Below, one piece after another: positions 24,415-38,388 of a DNA stretch of 64,000 nucleotides. Under the pieces are notes generated by a model, which saw nothing but the letters and a program-made list of their open reading frames with translations, was not told where the DNA came from and did not search any database. The stretch lies in assembly GCA_963971425.1 (NCBI GenBank), contig OZ020519.1, positions 25,336,786 through 25,400,785 of the forward strand. Reading direction: 5' to 3'. The translations under genes and the position numbers were made by a program. Position 1 is the first letter of the stretch. Every line of letters begins with the position of its first letter. The stretch comes from Bryoerythrophyllum caledonicum. Its lineage: Eukaryota > Streptophyta > Bryopsida > Pottiales > Pottiaceae.

Positions 24415-25388
24415 ATGTTTGTCATTGCCATTGCATGGAGCTCACAACGCAAAAACTTGGTCGTCTGCGGAAGGCAAAACGACTTCATAACATCAACTTC
24501 TGCCGTAACGAAATTGTTCAAGAGACAATGGAAGGAGTTTTGGAAAAAACTCCAAGCGTTGACGAAGGCGGTGGAGGCATTATGGGCACGGGTGGAGATG
24601 GCGGCCACCGTTGACCATAATGCCTGGGAAAAATCTTTTATTGCCATAGCAATGGAGAAGAAGTATGTCGCTCACCTCGTGGCAAAGAAGGAAGTAGTTG
24701 AAGAATTGGATGCAGCATGCCTTAACGCACTACCGTGCCATCCATATTTTGCTGACGCGGTCGTGGAATTGAAGTTAGGCTATGGCGCGGACGAATTCGA
24801 GATTGCGTAATTGAAGGATCTTCACCGCATTTTCAACCAAAAAAAGGATTGGAATAGTAATGTGAAGCTTCAAGTCAAGTGTGTGGAACACTTGATACGT
24901 TGGCACTATCAACAATCTATTCAAGCCATGTAAGTTGAATTACTTTTATTTCTTATGAAGTTTGTAAACTTGTAATGTTATTGAATCTATATGTTTATTA
25001 TGTATTTTAAGTTTAAGTATGCAATAGACATTATTTATTTTTGTAATATAGATACAAAGAGGGGAAGACGAAATTCATTGAAAGCTATTTGGAGGTTGAG
25101 AAGAATGTCTTCCACGTGAAGAACATTCTTTCTATGGAGTGCATTAAGACAACATGCTCCGTCTACGCAGATAAGCACAACTTGGATCTCGTCGTCTCGA
25201 CGAGGAATGTAATGAAGAAGAACAAGAAGAAGAACAAGAAGAACAAGGACATGATAAAGAAAAAGAGTAGGCCAAGTAGAGTTTCTACTTTGTATTCTTT
25301 GGTTTTTTTTTGTTATGAGTGTCCTCTTATTTGTGTGTTGAATAGACATTTGGATATTGTTTTCATTTCGGTGAACGATGTGATGTAA
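24415..25388 (+). pseudogene. Unrecognised two-exon ORF in the inverted-repeat unit
   Basis: An open frame at 24415-24807 ends in TAA (24808-24810), continues in frame to about 24929, and meets a good donor (AT|GTAAGT). About 120 bp of T-rich sequence ends ...tttttgtaatatAG near 25051, where a second exon resumes in the same frame and runs to 25386 (TAA... region), with a lysine/asparagine-rich tail near 25205-25265. The conserved frame across a clean GT-AG intron argues that this was a real gene; the TAA could be a CAA-to-TAA change. No domain is recognised. It could be a captured host fragment or a transposon accessory gene. Confidence 0.45.
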
Positions 25389-25828
25389 ACCATGATGTGA
25401 TATTCATGGGTATTAAACTTATACTCATTGTTGATGTGAAACATGCTTGGATTTAATGTCAATACCATTTTAGAAAGTTTGTGTGTCTTTCATATTCAAT
25501 GTGTAAATGGTATACATATTATCAATGTGAATGACTTCATAATAATATAAAAAGTTTATACTTTTACTTTTTTGGGGGGTCTTATCAAGTATTGCTTCAC
25601 AGGAAGCAATATCCATCATAGGTATTTCGTAGAGAAATGTGTCACAACGGGCCGAGGTGTACATAGGTGGGCGAGTGGAGCGCACGGGCCAAGGCATATG
25701 CTCGGAGGGGAGGAGGGTTTGTGTGTCAACCGGCTGGGTTTGACCACCTGGCCACCTCGAAGGGATGATACCTTTAGAGCTGCAACTGGCCACTTCATCC
25801 CACGAGGAGGGATGAGGGGCAGTTCGCG

Positions 25829-25867
25829 GTAGCCTCTCCCTTGGGCAGCACCGAGGGGAGAGGCTAC
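25829..25867. other. 12-bp stem hairpin next to the OPR pseudogene
   Basis: GTAGCCTCTCCC at the left pairs exactly with GGGAGAGGCTAC at the right across a ~15-nt loop. It lies between the right inverted repeat (ending about 25793) and the truncated OPR copy (from about 25929), close to the likely breakpoint. Confidence 0.7.
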
Positions 25868-25928
25868 AGTACCGGGAGCTGAGGCTGCAGCACCCCGACC
25901 AACGCCCACAGTCTGGCTTTTCTCCTAG

Positions 25929-26590
<662 letters not shown>

Positions 26591-27079
26591 CGACGCAGCT
26601 GCTCCGTGGCCCACACTGTGAAGTCTCAACCCTAAACTTCTTTAGTCTTGCAGAATCCACAAACAAAACTCGGTTTTAGTCCCGTCTGTCCTCTGCAGCT
26701 GAAGTCTTGATCTGAGATTGTGTTCACAGACAAGACTACTTAACACGTACAGAGCTCTCGAGAGCTTATTCTCTATCACTAAAAATTAACATACTGCTAT
26801 TATTTATATATGCACATTGCTTGAATTGTTGGTTATACTGTAGGCGGGTTCACCTTATTTGAAAAGTTCACCAAATTCTCAACAAGAATCACTTCGTCTG
26901 AACAAGAATAGTATATTTCGTATAGTAAAATAGTCAAATCTGACGCTGCATATGAATCTGCAACTGTCCTGAACAATTCAGGATAATACAGTGACTTACT
27001 CTCTACCGACTCTATATACAAGCTGTGGATGTGCTACAAATGATGAATACCAGACCTCAACAACTTTCATACGAATGTG

Positions 27080-28576
<1,497 letters not shown>

Positions 28577-28711
28577 ATCGTTTGCCAAGTAAAGCCTCTG
28601 CAGCAAAAGTCTCAACCTAAAACTGCGTCTCTGTGGCTGACAATATCTAGAAATGTACACAGTTCTGGAACCTTACAAACAAGAATGAATGGAGCTGTGA
28701 GTGCTTGCTGG

Positions 28712-28718
28712 TTTTATA
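28712..28718 (-). promoter_or_regulatory. Putative TATA box of OPR
   Basis: TATAAAA on the minus strand, about 136 bp upstream of the OPR start codon. Transcription would begin about 30 bp further downstream, leaving a 5' UTR of about 100 nt. Confidence 0.5.
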
Positions 28719-28989
28719 GAAACGCTACAGAGTGTCTGCTTCGTCTGAATTTGCCGTGGAGGCGGAGCCGTCAAGTGGACGTAAACGTGACACCTGCTTG
28801 GTCGGAGGAATTAATTTCATTCTCGTTGGCATGTGGAGACGAATCAGGACAAAGTGCGTCACTTTTCAGCGGTGTTGCGGCTTTCCAGCCAATCGCATGC
28901 TTCACCGGAAGCTTCCCATGGCGACGGGTACTTTGGCACCGAAGAGGAAAGAGAAGAGACAGGTTCTATGTGGTCCCAGTTCCTAACAT

Positions 28990-29966
28990 ATGTACGACTG
29001 TAAAGTATAGTAGGAGGTGAAGTGAGGGGTCGTCTTCCTTTACTTTCTGGAAGACTCTACTATATGTATGATTTTGTGTGTCGACCATGAATCGCATCGC
29101 TGCTTTGAGTTGCATTTGCTTGACTATGTTAGCGTTTAATCCTTAGAGGATGATGGGTGGCTATGGCCAACTATAAAAACGGAAAAATTCTACACAACCC
29201 TAGTTCAATTTGTCCGACAAAAAGAAAATTAGGAAAGGCAAATGTGGACCCACAAAGATTGCGGGGTTGATTTGGACGGCCCTGTGGTGAGACATCTACC
29301 AATACTCTTAAAAAATAGCTATGGCCGTCCAAATTGGGCTTGTTAGGCCTTAACCCTATACTGCCCAGGAACTCCAAAATGAGACTGTGGAGGTGCTAAA
29401 ACTCAATTTGTATGACATCCATGAGGAATTAGGCTTTGAGATACGAGGTTTTGATTTGCGCACACATTACATGAAAACTCTCCAACAATCATATCATGAT
29501 TTGGAGTTATAGAACTCTTGGAAACACTAGGAATACAACACAAAATACATCAAATACACTAAAATACAGTGAATACAGTGAGTACCATGCCACATACCAT
29601 GTTGTATTTCACACACATGCACATTGATTTTGGTCTTAAATTTTGATTGAACTTTGTCTTTAATACATTCTTCATTGTTTTTTTATTGTTGATCTCTCAC
29701 TTCACATACAAAACTTCCATTTTGATTTGTATAAGGTTGGAACATTTTTGTATACAATCACGTTGATAAAAGAAAACAAACCACCAATAACTGTGTATAA
29801 ATAATTTCTTCACATATAATATGACAATGAGAAGCTATCAACCTACTGCACATGTGAACGGCTTTTGTTCAAAGTAAAAAAAATCTTGCAAGAACCTATT
29901 GATGGTTAAACTAGTACACCCTCCAAAATCCACAGTTTTTGCTACCAATATGCAGTAACTCTAAAC
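28990..29966. other. Intergenic, nothing recognised
   Basis: AT-rich sequence between the OPR promoter and the 3' end of LINE-A. It has short ORFs only, and no repeat family or RNA gene that I can identify. Confidence 0.6.
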
Positions 29967-29979
29967 AAAGAAAGAAGAA

Positions 29980-30101
29980 CGCCGGTACCCGATATGGGAC
30001 CGGCGTGAATAAAGTGTCTGTTCGTTCCACTACTAAGACCATGCCCACTGGACAAGGAATTAGTAAACTGGAACTACTTCCCTCTCTCGAGGGTAGACAC
30101 T
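29980..30101 (-). other. Structured 3' UTR of LINE-A
   Basis: The minus strand holds AGTGTCT (30101-30095) pairing with AGACACT (30019-30013). Inside is a hairpin around GTCC/GGGC, and after it a GC-rich terminal hairpin, CGCCGG...CCGGCG (30005-29980), just before the tail. The same layout is in LINE-B at 53502-53621, with compensatory changes. This is probably the RNA element by which RT recognises its template. Confidence 0.75.
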
Positions 30102-30241
30102 ATGTAACAAGTAGCCAAGGAACCACAAACCAACCAACGAGCCACTAACTAATCACAAGGCAACAAATCAACCACAAATCAAGCAATTCGTCAAAAACCT
30201 CAAAACCAACTAGTCATGAAAAATCAAAGCGGGGGAAGAAT

Positions 30242-33200
30242 TTAAGGGGGGTCCTGTGTATCGGGGAGGGCTTGATTGTTTTCGATTTTGCGTTTATGCA
30301 GTAGAATGGACATGGCATATTGAATAGCGATGGTGTTAATGTTTTTAAAGGAGGTTTTAATTGTTTCAATGGGTATCTTGAAGGTATCTTCTAGAGATTT
30401 CATAGATGGGATAAAGGTGGTGGCACGAGCGCCGGATGTGATTACAATAAGGGGGTCGACATTCCATCCAAGGGCGATGATGTCATCAATAAGGGGTTGG
30501 TATTTATCTATTTTGTTTTGGATTGTTTCCGGGGAAAATCTATCATTGCAATATGTGAACTCAATGAATTGAATGGTGTATTCTAGGTTGATGTTATCGG
30601 GTGGTGGGTCATTATATGGTAAACCTTTAACACAAAGGATGTCCGGTTTGAGCCGAGCGTTGCACTGACATCTTTGGGTCATACATGAGCATGGGAGTAG
30701 CCAAGGGGGGACCGTATTTTCTTGTGGATTGTTATTAAAAGTGCCGGCGTTCATTAATATGAAACATCTCGATTTATTGTAGGAGGTGATTAGTTTACGG
30801 ACTTCCCATACCGCTTTATTATGTCTTTTAACAATTAGAGAGTGTATGTGGTGGTTTTGGCATTTGAGTAGGACATGGAGCCATGTGTCGGGGTCCGTTG
30901 AGGGGCATATGGGGCATGTTATGGATGGGAATCTTTCTATTCCAAAGAAGAGTTGTTTGCGAGCGTTTTCCATATACTGACCCGTACGGAATTTGATGAG
31001 GCACGTTATTTGTGAGTCTGAAATGATGGGATTTTTCCAAAAGTTTGTAGAGAGTTCATTGTCTATGTCGTTATTGTTAGTCCATTTTTCTATGTTAGGA
31101 ATATTTTCTGAGATTGTGTCAAGGTTGTTGTAGACGTCTTGTTTTTTGAGATATTTGCCCAAAAATCTAATTGGGCCTTTGACGGGGGTATCTTCTTTGG
31201 AAGGCCAATCTTCTTTTTGAAAGTAGTATGGGGTGGCATGGGCATGTTCGTGCGGGTCTTTGGCATTTTTGTGTGGTTTTTCTCGACCTTCTTTTGCAAG
31301 TTTGTCTGCTTGTTCGTTGCCATCAATGTTGATATGGGCTCTTACTTTGTGAAGGGTTGTGATTTGTGTACGGTTTTGTAACATTTGTACCATTGATGTT
31401 AGTATGGTTTGGTCGGGGTGGTTATTGTGAAGGGTAGGGTGTGTTATTTGAGTGTTTAGTAGGTAAAGTGCATTTATACAATCAGTGAATATATGTGCAA
31501 GTTCATCTTTGTATTTTGTTGTGATGATTTGTAGTGTTTTGTGAATGGCCATGAGTTTTGCTCTGAGGATATTTTGTAGACCATGGAGTCTTTTGACTAG
31601 TTTAATTTCTTTGGTAGAATTATGCCATAGCCAGCTTTTTCTCTGCGCCAAGAGCCCGGACTAATTTGTTCCGCTGGTTTAAACGAGCCGTCGGTGTAAT
31701 AACTGTGTGCGGGGTTAAATTTTGGTGTGATATGAGTTGAGTTGTCTGAGAGAGGGGGAGGTGTGACGGAGTAGTTTAATGTGTTGTTGACATAGTTTAG
31801 TTTTGACCAGTTTTTATTTTTGTTTACAGGGGTTTGTATGGGTGTTGGTGGGGCCGGTTTTGTGTATGGTCGTTGTATGTCTAGATTGTCTCTTATGGAG
31901 GTAAGTTCCGCAAGTTGTTCTAGGGAGCCAAGGGTTTGTTTCTGATGATGGACGCATAGTATTTGTAATGTAGATGGCTCTATTCGGGGTTTTTTTAGCT
32001 CGGGTGGAATAGTAGGTTCTTCGTATGGTATTGTGTATGCTTCAAATAGTGCAATGATATGGGAATCTGGGAATGGGTTTAGATGTTGGCTGTTGTTTTG
32101 GTACCAATTACTGTTCGGTGTGATGATGATTGTTTTTGTGTTATTTGGATCGTGTTTGGCGGCAAGTCTAGCCCAATGTATGGCTTGTTCCTTGTCCTTC
32201 TCATTGTGGGGGTGGGCTATGCCATTACCGGTCCATTTGTAGTCAAAGGCCTTTCCTAGGGATCCGAATATTTTGTCTCTTTCATACGGTGAATAGAATT
32301 TTTTTAGTTTGGTAGAGCATGTGACCGGGGAGGTATGTATTTTCATTGTGTTGCCATTGGCATAGATATTTTGTGTAGGTAGTTTGTATGTTATTTGTGT
32401 CAGTGTGTTGGATATGTTTATGGTTTATGATATTATTAATGGGGTGTGTGGTAGGGTTTTTGGGGATGTATGTTGGGGGGCGGGAGTGGTATGTATGTGG
32501 AGGGTTAGGGGGATTGGTTGGTGAGGGAATATTTCTTGGGATGATGTTATTGTTGAGGGTGATGAATGGATCTTTAAGTGTATGAGAGTATGGGTGTATG
32601 TTGCAAGGAATATGACATATAGTGGGGCATGTTGGGTGGTAAAATAGTTGTTTAGCAACATTTAGGGCACTCTTTATTAGTTTAGATGGGGTAAAGTGGT
32701 AGGTTTTGAAGTCCTCATTGTTCATGATGTGTGTACCGTTGGGTAGAGTAATTTGGTTTAGTTCAAAAAATATTTTTTGAGAGGAGTTTTTGTAGAAGCT
32801 TTTGGGAGAGCTGGGCATTGAGTGTGTTATGAGTCAATGCTTCTTGGTGCCATAGTATTTCTAGTGTTGTAGGATTAGCGAGGAAGTTTGGGAGCGTACT
32901 TTTAAGGTGGGCTGTAGTTATATGTTTTAATAAGAAGAATGTTCGTGTTATTGGTGACCTTATGCAGTCACTTTTTTTAATTCTCGGTATGTTTTCGGCG
33001 CCACCATATTGGGCAAGGACATAGTGGGTTAATCCATTATATATTTTCCCAATTCTTTCTTTATCGTTTAAAGCATTTTGCAGTTGTTGGCCTATACATT
33101 GGAGGTATGCGTTTTTGAGGGAGAAAGCTTCAAGTCCAAATAGGTTATATGGTAGTTGGGTTATTGCGTTTGACATACATTTTGGTAATCCACATATGGT

Positions 33201-36200
33201 TTTTTGTATGGCTATTATTTTTTTATCAAGTTTTTTGATAGCTGGCATAGAGTATGGTACACCGTTGAAACTGTATGCCACACCTAGGCGTAGTACGGTA
33301 TCCACCATTTTTATTTTTTGTTTCATGGTGGCTGGGCATGTTGTTAGTTCTTTGCATTGTTTGATGAGTTTCGTCGTTGTGGTGTGGATTTGGATTTTCC
33401 ATTTTAGTGAGGGGACGAGGTTTGTGCCTAAGTATATGTATGGTTCATTTTGATGTAGTATGGGGATCGGTTGATTACGGTAATTGATGTTTGAGGCTTG
33501 CATTAGGGCTTTGAAAGTGGTAGGGTTCAATTTGGATTTGTTTGGGCATCCAGTAGCGGCACATTTTGGGACACCTACGTCCATACCGGCCCATTTACAA
33601 TATCTATCGATTTTGTTTAGTTGTATTTGGATTGATTTGATTTTGTTAGTTATGGTGGCTAGGTCATCCGCGTATGCGGCAGAATTTATTGTGACATGTG
33701 ATGTGCCAAAAGTGTACCCGTAATTGCCTCTTTCTAGCCATCTGAGTAATGGTTCTAGAAATATAATGAATAGGTACGGGCTTAGGGTGTCCCCTTGTAT
33801 AGTTCCTCTTTGGATGGATATAGGTTTTGTTTTCCCTAAGTGTTCACCGGTATAACAAGTAGTTGATTTAGAATAGATGTTTCCTACAAGTGTAGTTGCA
33901 TATTTTGGGTAACCAAGGTCTATCATTATTGCTAGAAGTCGGGCATGGTCAATTGAGCCAAAGGCATTTTTGAAGTCCACGTATAGTATGTGTATATCTT
34001 TGTTAGTAAATTTTGCATCTTCTAGTGCGGCTATTATAGTTTGTATTTGTCGTGCGGTACTTCTTTCTGCTCTAAATCCTTCTTGACTATCATGTAGGAT
34101 TTTGAATTTTTCGCCGTATGAGGATAGTATGGAGGTGAGTGTGCTGGTAAAGAGTTTATATATTGTGTTAGCTAGTGCAATTGGCCTATGGTTGGGTAGT
34201 ATAGACGGGTCGCCTATTTTGTATAGTAAAATTGTTGTGCTTGATTTCCATGAGTTTGGTATTTGTTTTTGTTTATAGCAGTGAGAGAAAAATAGGAATA
34301 ATAGTTTGTAAAATCTTGGGGGTATGTTTTTGAGTATTGAGTTTAGTATGCGGTCTGGGCCTAGGGCTTTATTATTTCCCACATTTTGAAGGCATTTGTC
34401 ATATGTGGCTCTGTTGAGGTATTTATGTAGTGGAATTTCTGGTTCGCCTCGTTTGTCAAGTGTATATCCGTCCAGGTCATGCCATGGGTATTGGCGTACT
34501 TCACATGTACATTCTATTGTATGTTGTGGCTGGTAATTACATGTTGGTACTGTTGGTCTATTGATTTTTGTTTGTTGGTTAAATATTTCATTCGCAATGT
34601 CTTCAGGGCTAGTTAGAATATTATTATATCGATCTGTAGACTGTGATACTGTCCATTGGCAGGGATTCAAGGTTTTTAAAGACTTTTTTGTTAATTTTTT
34701 TTGGGCTGGTTTCGTATAGTTGTCTATATTTTGAGATGGATTTTTTAATGTTTTCTTTGGTGCATTTTGTGATTATTTTCCGGGCTTGTATGTTGGCATT
34801 CTTTGCAATTAGCGCGATATTTGTTATCCATGTATCGTGGGGGAGGTTTGGAGGCGGCGGAGTAGGGATTTGGATGTGTTGTAGAGTTAGTAGTTCATTG
34901 TATATGGGGTGGTTGCGCCATTGAAGCTTGTCTTTTATAATTCTAATGGTTTTGCGTATGGTATGGTATGTGGTTAGGTGTTGTTTCCAAGTTTTAGAGA
35001 GTTTGCGGGGTAGGTACCCGCCTTGTTGAGAAGTTCTGTTTGTCATTTGAGGTATTGGGTGTGCTCTGCAAGTTTGTTCTAGTGTGTCAGAGATTTTATT
35101 GATGAGTTTGTCTAGGATGTGGCATGCTTCTTGCCATTGTGTTTGTGTTAATTGACTATCATTTTCAAGAGTGTTTATGAGGGAGTCTATTTGTACGGAG
35201 TTTTCTTCGAAGAATTTTGTGTTGAATTTTTCTATGTTGGTTTTTGGAATGGGGTTGAGTATGCGTATAGTGTCTTTGTTTAGGTTTATGGGAGTTCTAC
35301 TAATTAGTGTGTTATTTGGAATGTGTAATTGTACGGGTGAGTGGTCCGAGTTGAGAATAACATCTTTGTTTGTTGTCGAGGTGTATTGTATATTGCTGTT
35401 TGTTTTTATGTAGAATCCGTCTATTAGACTCCAATCACTATAATTATAGCCGCCTTGTCTAGAGAATTGTGTATCGGTATTGATGTAAGTGAAGTTTAAG
35501 TTTTCTGTGAAGCGCCGCCATTGGTAATCAATGTTTTGAGGGGGGGTGTGATGGTTTCCATTTTGACGGCCAATTAGCGCTATGTCTCTGTTGAAGTCAC
35601 CACATAATATATATGTATGATTGGGATTATTATTAATTTGGGATGTGATAGTGTTTTGTATATCTGAGAGATATCTAGTATCTTTGGGATGGGATGGCAT
35701 GTACACGTGAAAGATTAACCACGGTTGTAGTGGGTGATTAGTGATTTTAATTATTTGAATGTATGGTGATATGAGCATTGAGGTAGGGATTTTGTTGATG
35801 TTACCTGGGAATGTATATTTTTTGTGTATTAATGTAAGGAGGCCACCGCGGCCCGGAGTGTATGGTCTCCGTTGTTGCATGCATCTTGTAAGTGCATGCG
35901 TGTTGTTAAAGATGAGTTTATAGTTTTGAAATATGTTTTGTATATATTTTGTAGATTTTGTGGCGGTTAGTTTTGTTTCTTGTATAACTATGAGGGCCGG
36001 TGGTGTGTCTATGTTTGTGGCTAAAGTTTGTAAGCTAGGAAGGGCAGTGTTTAGTGAGGAGGCATTCCATGTGATTATATATGTGTTTTCTTGATTTGTT
36101 CTGATGTTTTGATTTTGTGGGGGGGTGTAGGGGATTGGTGGTGGTGGGCGGGTGTATTCTGATATAGGGTCTAAGCATTTGAGTGATTCATTAATGAGGT

Positions 36201-36932
36201 TATTCGGGAGGTAAGGGAATTCTAGTTTTATTGTTTCATGTGTTGGAGGTATGGTTTGACTATGTAAAAAGTCATATAGTTCCGTATGTATTGTGTTTTT
36301 ATGGTTTATAATATTTTGATTATCTTCAAGAAACTTTGTATACGGGTGCGGGGTGTGAATGTGTCGTTCGGGTGGGTTTTGTAAGTTTAGTAGAGTTTGT
36401 AAGAGTGTATTGGTCCAGGTAATTGTATTTAGGTTTTGTGGATTTAGGAGATAGTTACATTCATCTGTGTGTGGGTGAGTAGTGGTTACTAGTGCATATA
36501 GAATGTGGGTTGGTGGATGTGCGTTTTTTTGTTGTATGTATTGGGCAATGTTTGGGTGTGTGTTACTACGTATGTGGTGTAATGTATGTGTGTTTTTTAA
36601 GAGAGGAGCAAAGGCTTTTGCAATGTGTCTATATTCCGGTTGTAGTTTTATGGTGTTTGGTATGAAGTATAGCTTGGCATTCTTTTTATGTGATGTAGGG
36701 TGTCTTTTTAGTATGTTACGGTTGTAGTTTTATGGTGTTAGGTATGAAGTATAGCTTGGCATTCTTTTTATGTGATGTAGGGTGTCTTTTAAGTATGTTA
36801 GGCATGGGCCCCGGATTGGTTTCTATATCACCTCCTAAAAGTAGTAGTAATTTGTGGTTTATATGCTTATAATTGTATTTTAAAGTTTTTCTATTTTTTG
36901 TAATTTTTTTTGAGCCTTTGTTATATTATTAA
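30242..36932 (-). pseudogene. LINE-A ORF2: endonuclease, RT, RNase H
   Basis: The polyprotein nicks target DNA and reverse-transcribes LINE RNA there. Visible in order: the 2A-like GDIETNPGP (36832-36806); endonuclease with IQETK, LCGDFNRD and NSDHSP; RT with VDFKNAFGSIDH, RGTIQGDTLSPYLF and YADD (near 33680); RNase H (YTDGSF, FTDCINA, GNEQADKLA); and a C-terminal CPIC...H motif (near 30915-30850). RNase H has lysine (RAKLM, codon 31558-31556) where LINE-B has catalytic glutamate. Breaks: the 82-bp duplication at 36637-36800, 1-nt shifts near 34640, 32775 and 31620, and a ~530-nt deletion near 32360. No in-frame ATG precedes the 2A motif. Confidence 0.88.
36637..36800. repeat. 82-bp tandem duplication in LINE-A ORF2
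   Basis: Two consecutive copies with 82-bp period (first copy starts 36637, second 36719), differing at only a couple of bases. As 82 is not a multiple of three, the duplication cuts the 2A-like N-terminus off from the endonuclease frame, with a TAA at the junction. Confidence 0.9.
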
Positions 36933-38046
36933 TGTTCTGTTTGTTTGGGAGGGGATGGGTGTGTGGAGGTAGGTGGGTGATGTATTTTTTCCTGTTATTC
37001 ATTTTTATAGTGGTTGTAATTGCATTTGTCTTTAACTTGTTTTGTGTACATTTTGTTTGTGTGATTGTTTTTATTTTTTTAATGTTGTGTAGGTGTAAGT
37101 ATGTTTGTTTGTGAATTTTTGTAGGTGTATTTGGCCATGTGTGTATATGGTTATTATTCTTTAGAGTGTTTGTATGTGGGATCATGTTGGTGTTTGGTGG
37201 GGTATTTGAGTCATTTTTATAATATGAAGTTTTATTGTTTTCTTTTGAGTTTATTGTTTTATGTGTGGTTTTTTGTTTGGTTATTGTTATTTTATTTTTA
37301 GTATTGTTATTTATTATGTATATATGTATTTTTTGTTTGGTTATGTATATGTTTTTTATTTTGGAGCTTGTTGTCGGTATGTCTTTGTTTGTTTTTTTGG
37401 AGTGTGGGGTGGTGGTGACAGTGTAGTAATCTTGAGTATTTTGTGTATGTGCGGTGTGTTTGTATATGTAGTCTATAGGTTTGGTGGATTTGTATATACC
37501 ATTATGTCTGTTAGTGGGTATGTATGTTTTTGTGTATATGTTTGTGTTTGTGGGAAGGTTCGTTTGTAGCAAAGGAGGTATAGGTGGTTGTATGGTGGTA
37601 GTAATTGTGGGGCGGTATGTGTTTTTGTATGTTTTGTATTTTCTTGAGGTATAGATATCTTTCCAGGTTCTGTGTGTTTGTCTTGTATTGGTCTGTGGAT
37701 TTTCTGGTTGGTATGTATTCTCCCGAAGGAAGTGTGTGTTCCAAGAGTTTTTGTAAGAAGTATATATATATGTAGATGGAGTACCATTCCGTAGGTAGCG
37801 GAGATATACATTAATCCATGTAGTGTAAGTACTATATGTCACTCGTGTCTCACTTCTAGGTGTGTTTGTAACCACTATGTAAAAAGTAGGGTGTCTAGTA
37901 GCTAATTGAGTTTTTAGAGGTGGGGGGAAGATAGCTACTCTATGTAGGATATTTAGGTAGTAGATTTTTAGTGAGGTGGAGTATAAGATGATGTTATATG
38001 GTTGAGGGTAGGTAGATATTGGTGTAGCAATAGAGATAAATGACAA
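36880..38046 (-). other. A/C-rich linker ORF between LINE-A ORF1 and ORF2
   Basis: A 388-codon open frame made almost only of Thr, Asn, Lys, Ile, Pro, Tyr and His. The coding strand is nearly free of G, with many aca/ata/aac runs. It occupies the interval where LINE-B has a much shorter A-rich linker with a CAA tract. It ends with TAA at 36880, in a frame different from the 2A-ORF2 frame. It may be a low-complexity spacer kept open by composition rather than a protein. Confidence 0.45.
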
Positions 38047-38388
38047 GATATATCTTTGTGAATAAAGTAATATAAGCTTGTGGTGAGAACAAGTAGAGGG
38101 TGGGAGGAGAACAATTTACTCTGAAAGAGAAGGTTGTAGCTATATCATTGTAATAGGGTGTAGTGAGTGGAAGTGTGTGCATTGGTGTAGGTAGTAAATA
38201 TACTAAAAGGATGTGAGGAGAGTAGTGGAAGGTGGGAGGATGAGCGGGGTGTACTAGGAGATTAAGAGATGTTTCTATACTCTTGTGGTGCGGTGAGGCA
38301 TCTAAGGTAGGCCTAGTTGCGATAGGGGAGTCATCGTTACTCACCCATGGAGCTTCATGACGTTGAGATGTTTGTCTATATTCCGTGG

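Larger units (their letters stand above)
23255..25793. mobile_element. Unit bounded by ~190-bp inverted repeats
   Basis: The segment 23255-23445 matches the reverse complement of 25605-25793 at roughly 80%. Both include ttgcagctct, ggtatcatccc, cacctatgtacac and tgtgacacatttctctacgaaata. The interior holds a decayed two-exon ORF and a small hairpin element (24209-24325). Long inverted ends with captured coding sequence suggest a Mutator-like (Pack-MULE style) or similar DNA transposon. I could not confirm a 9-bp target duplication, and no transposase is recognisable. Confidence 0.55.
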
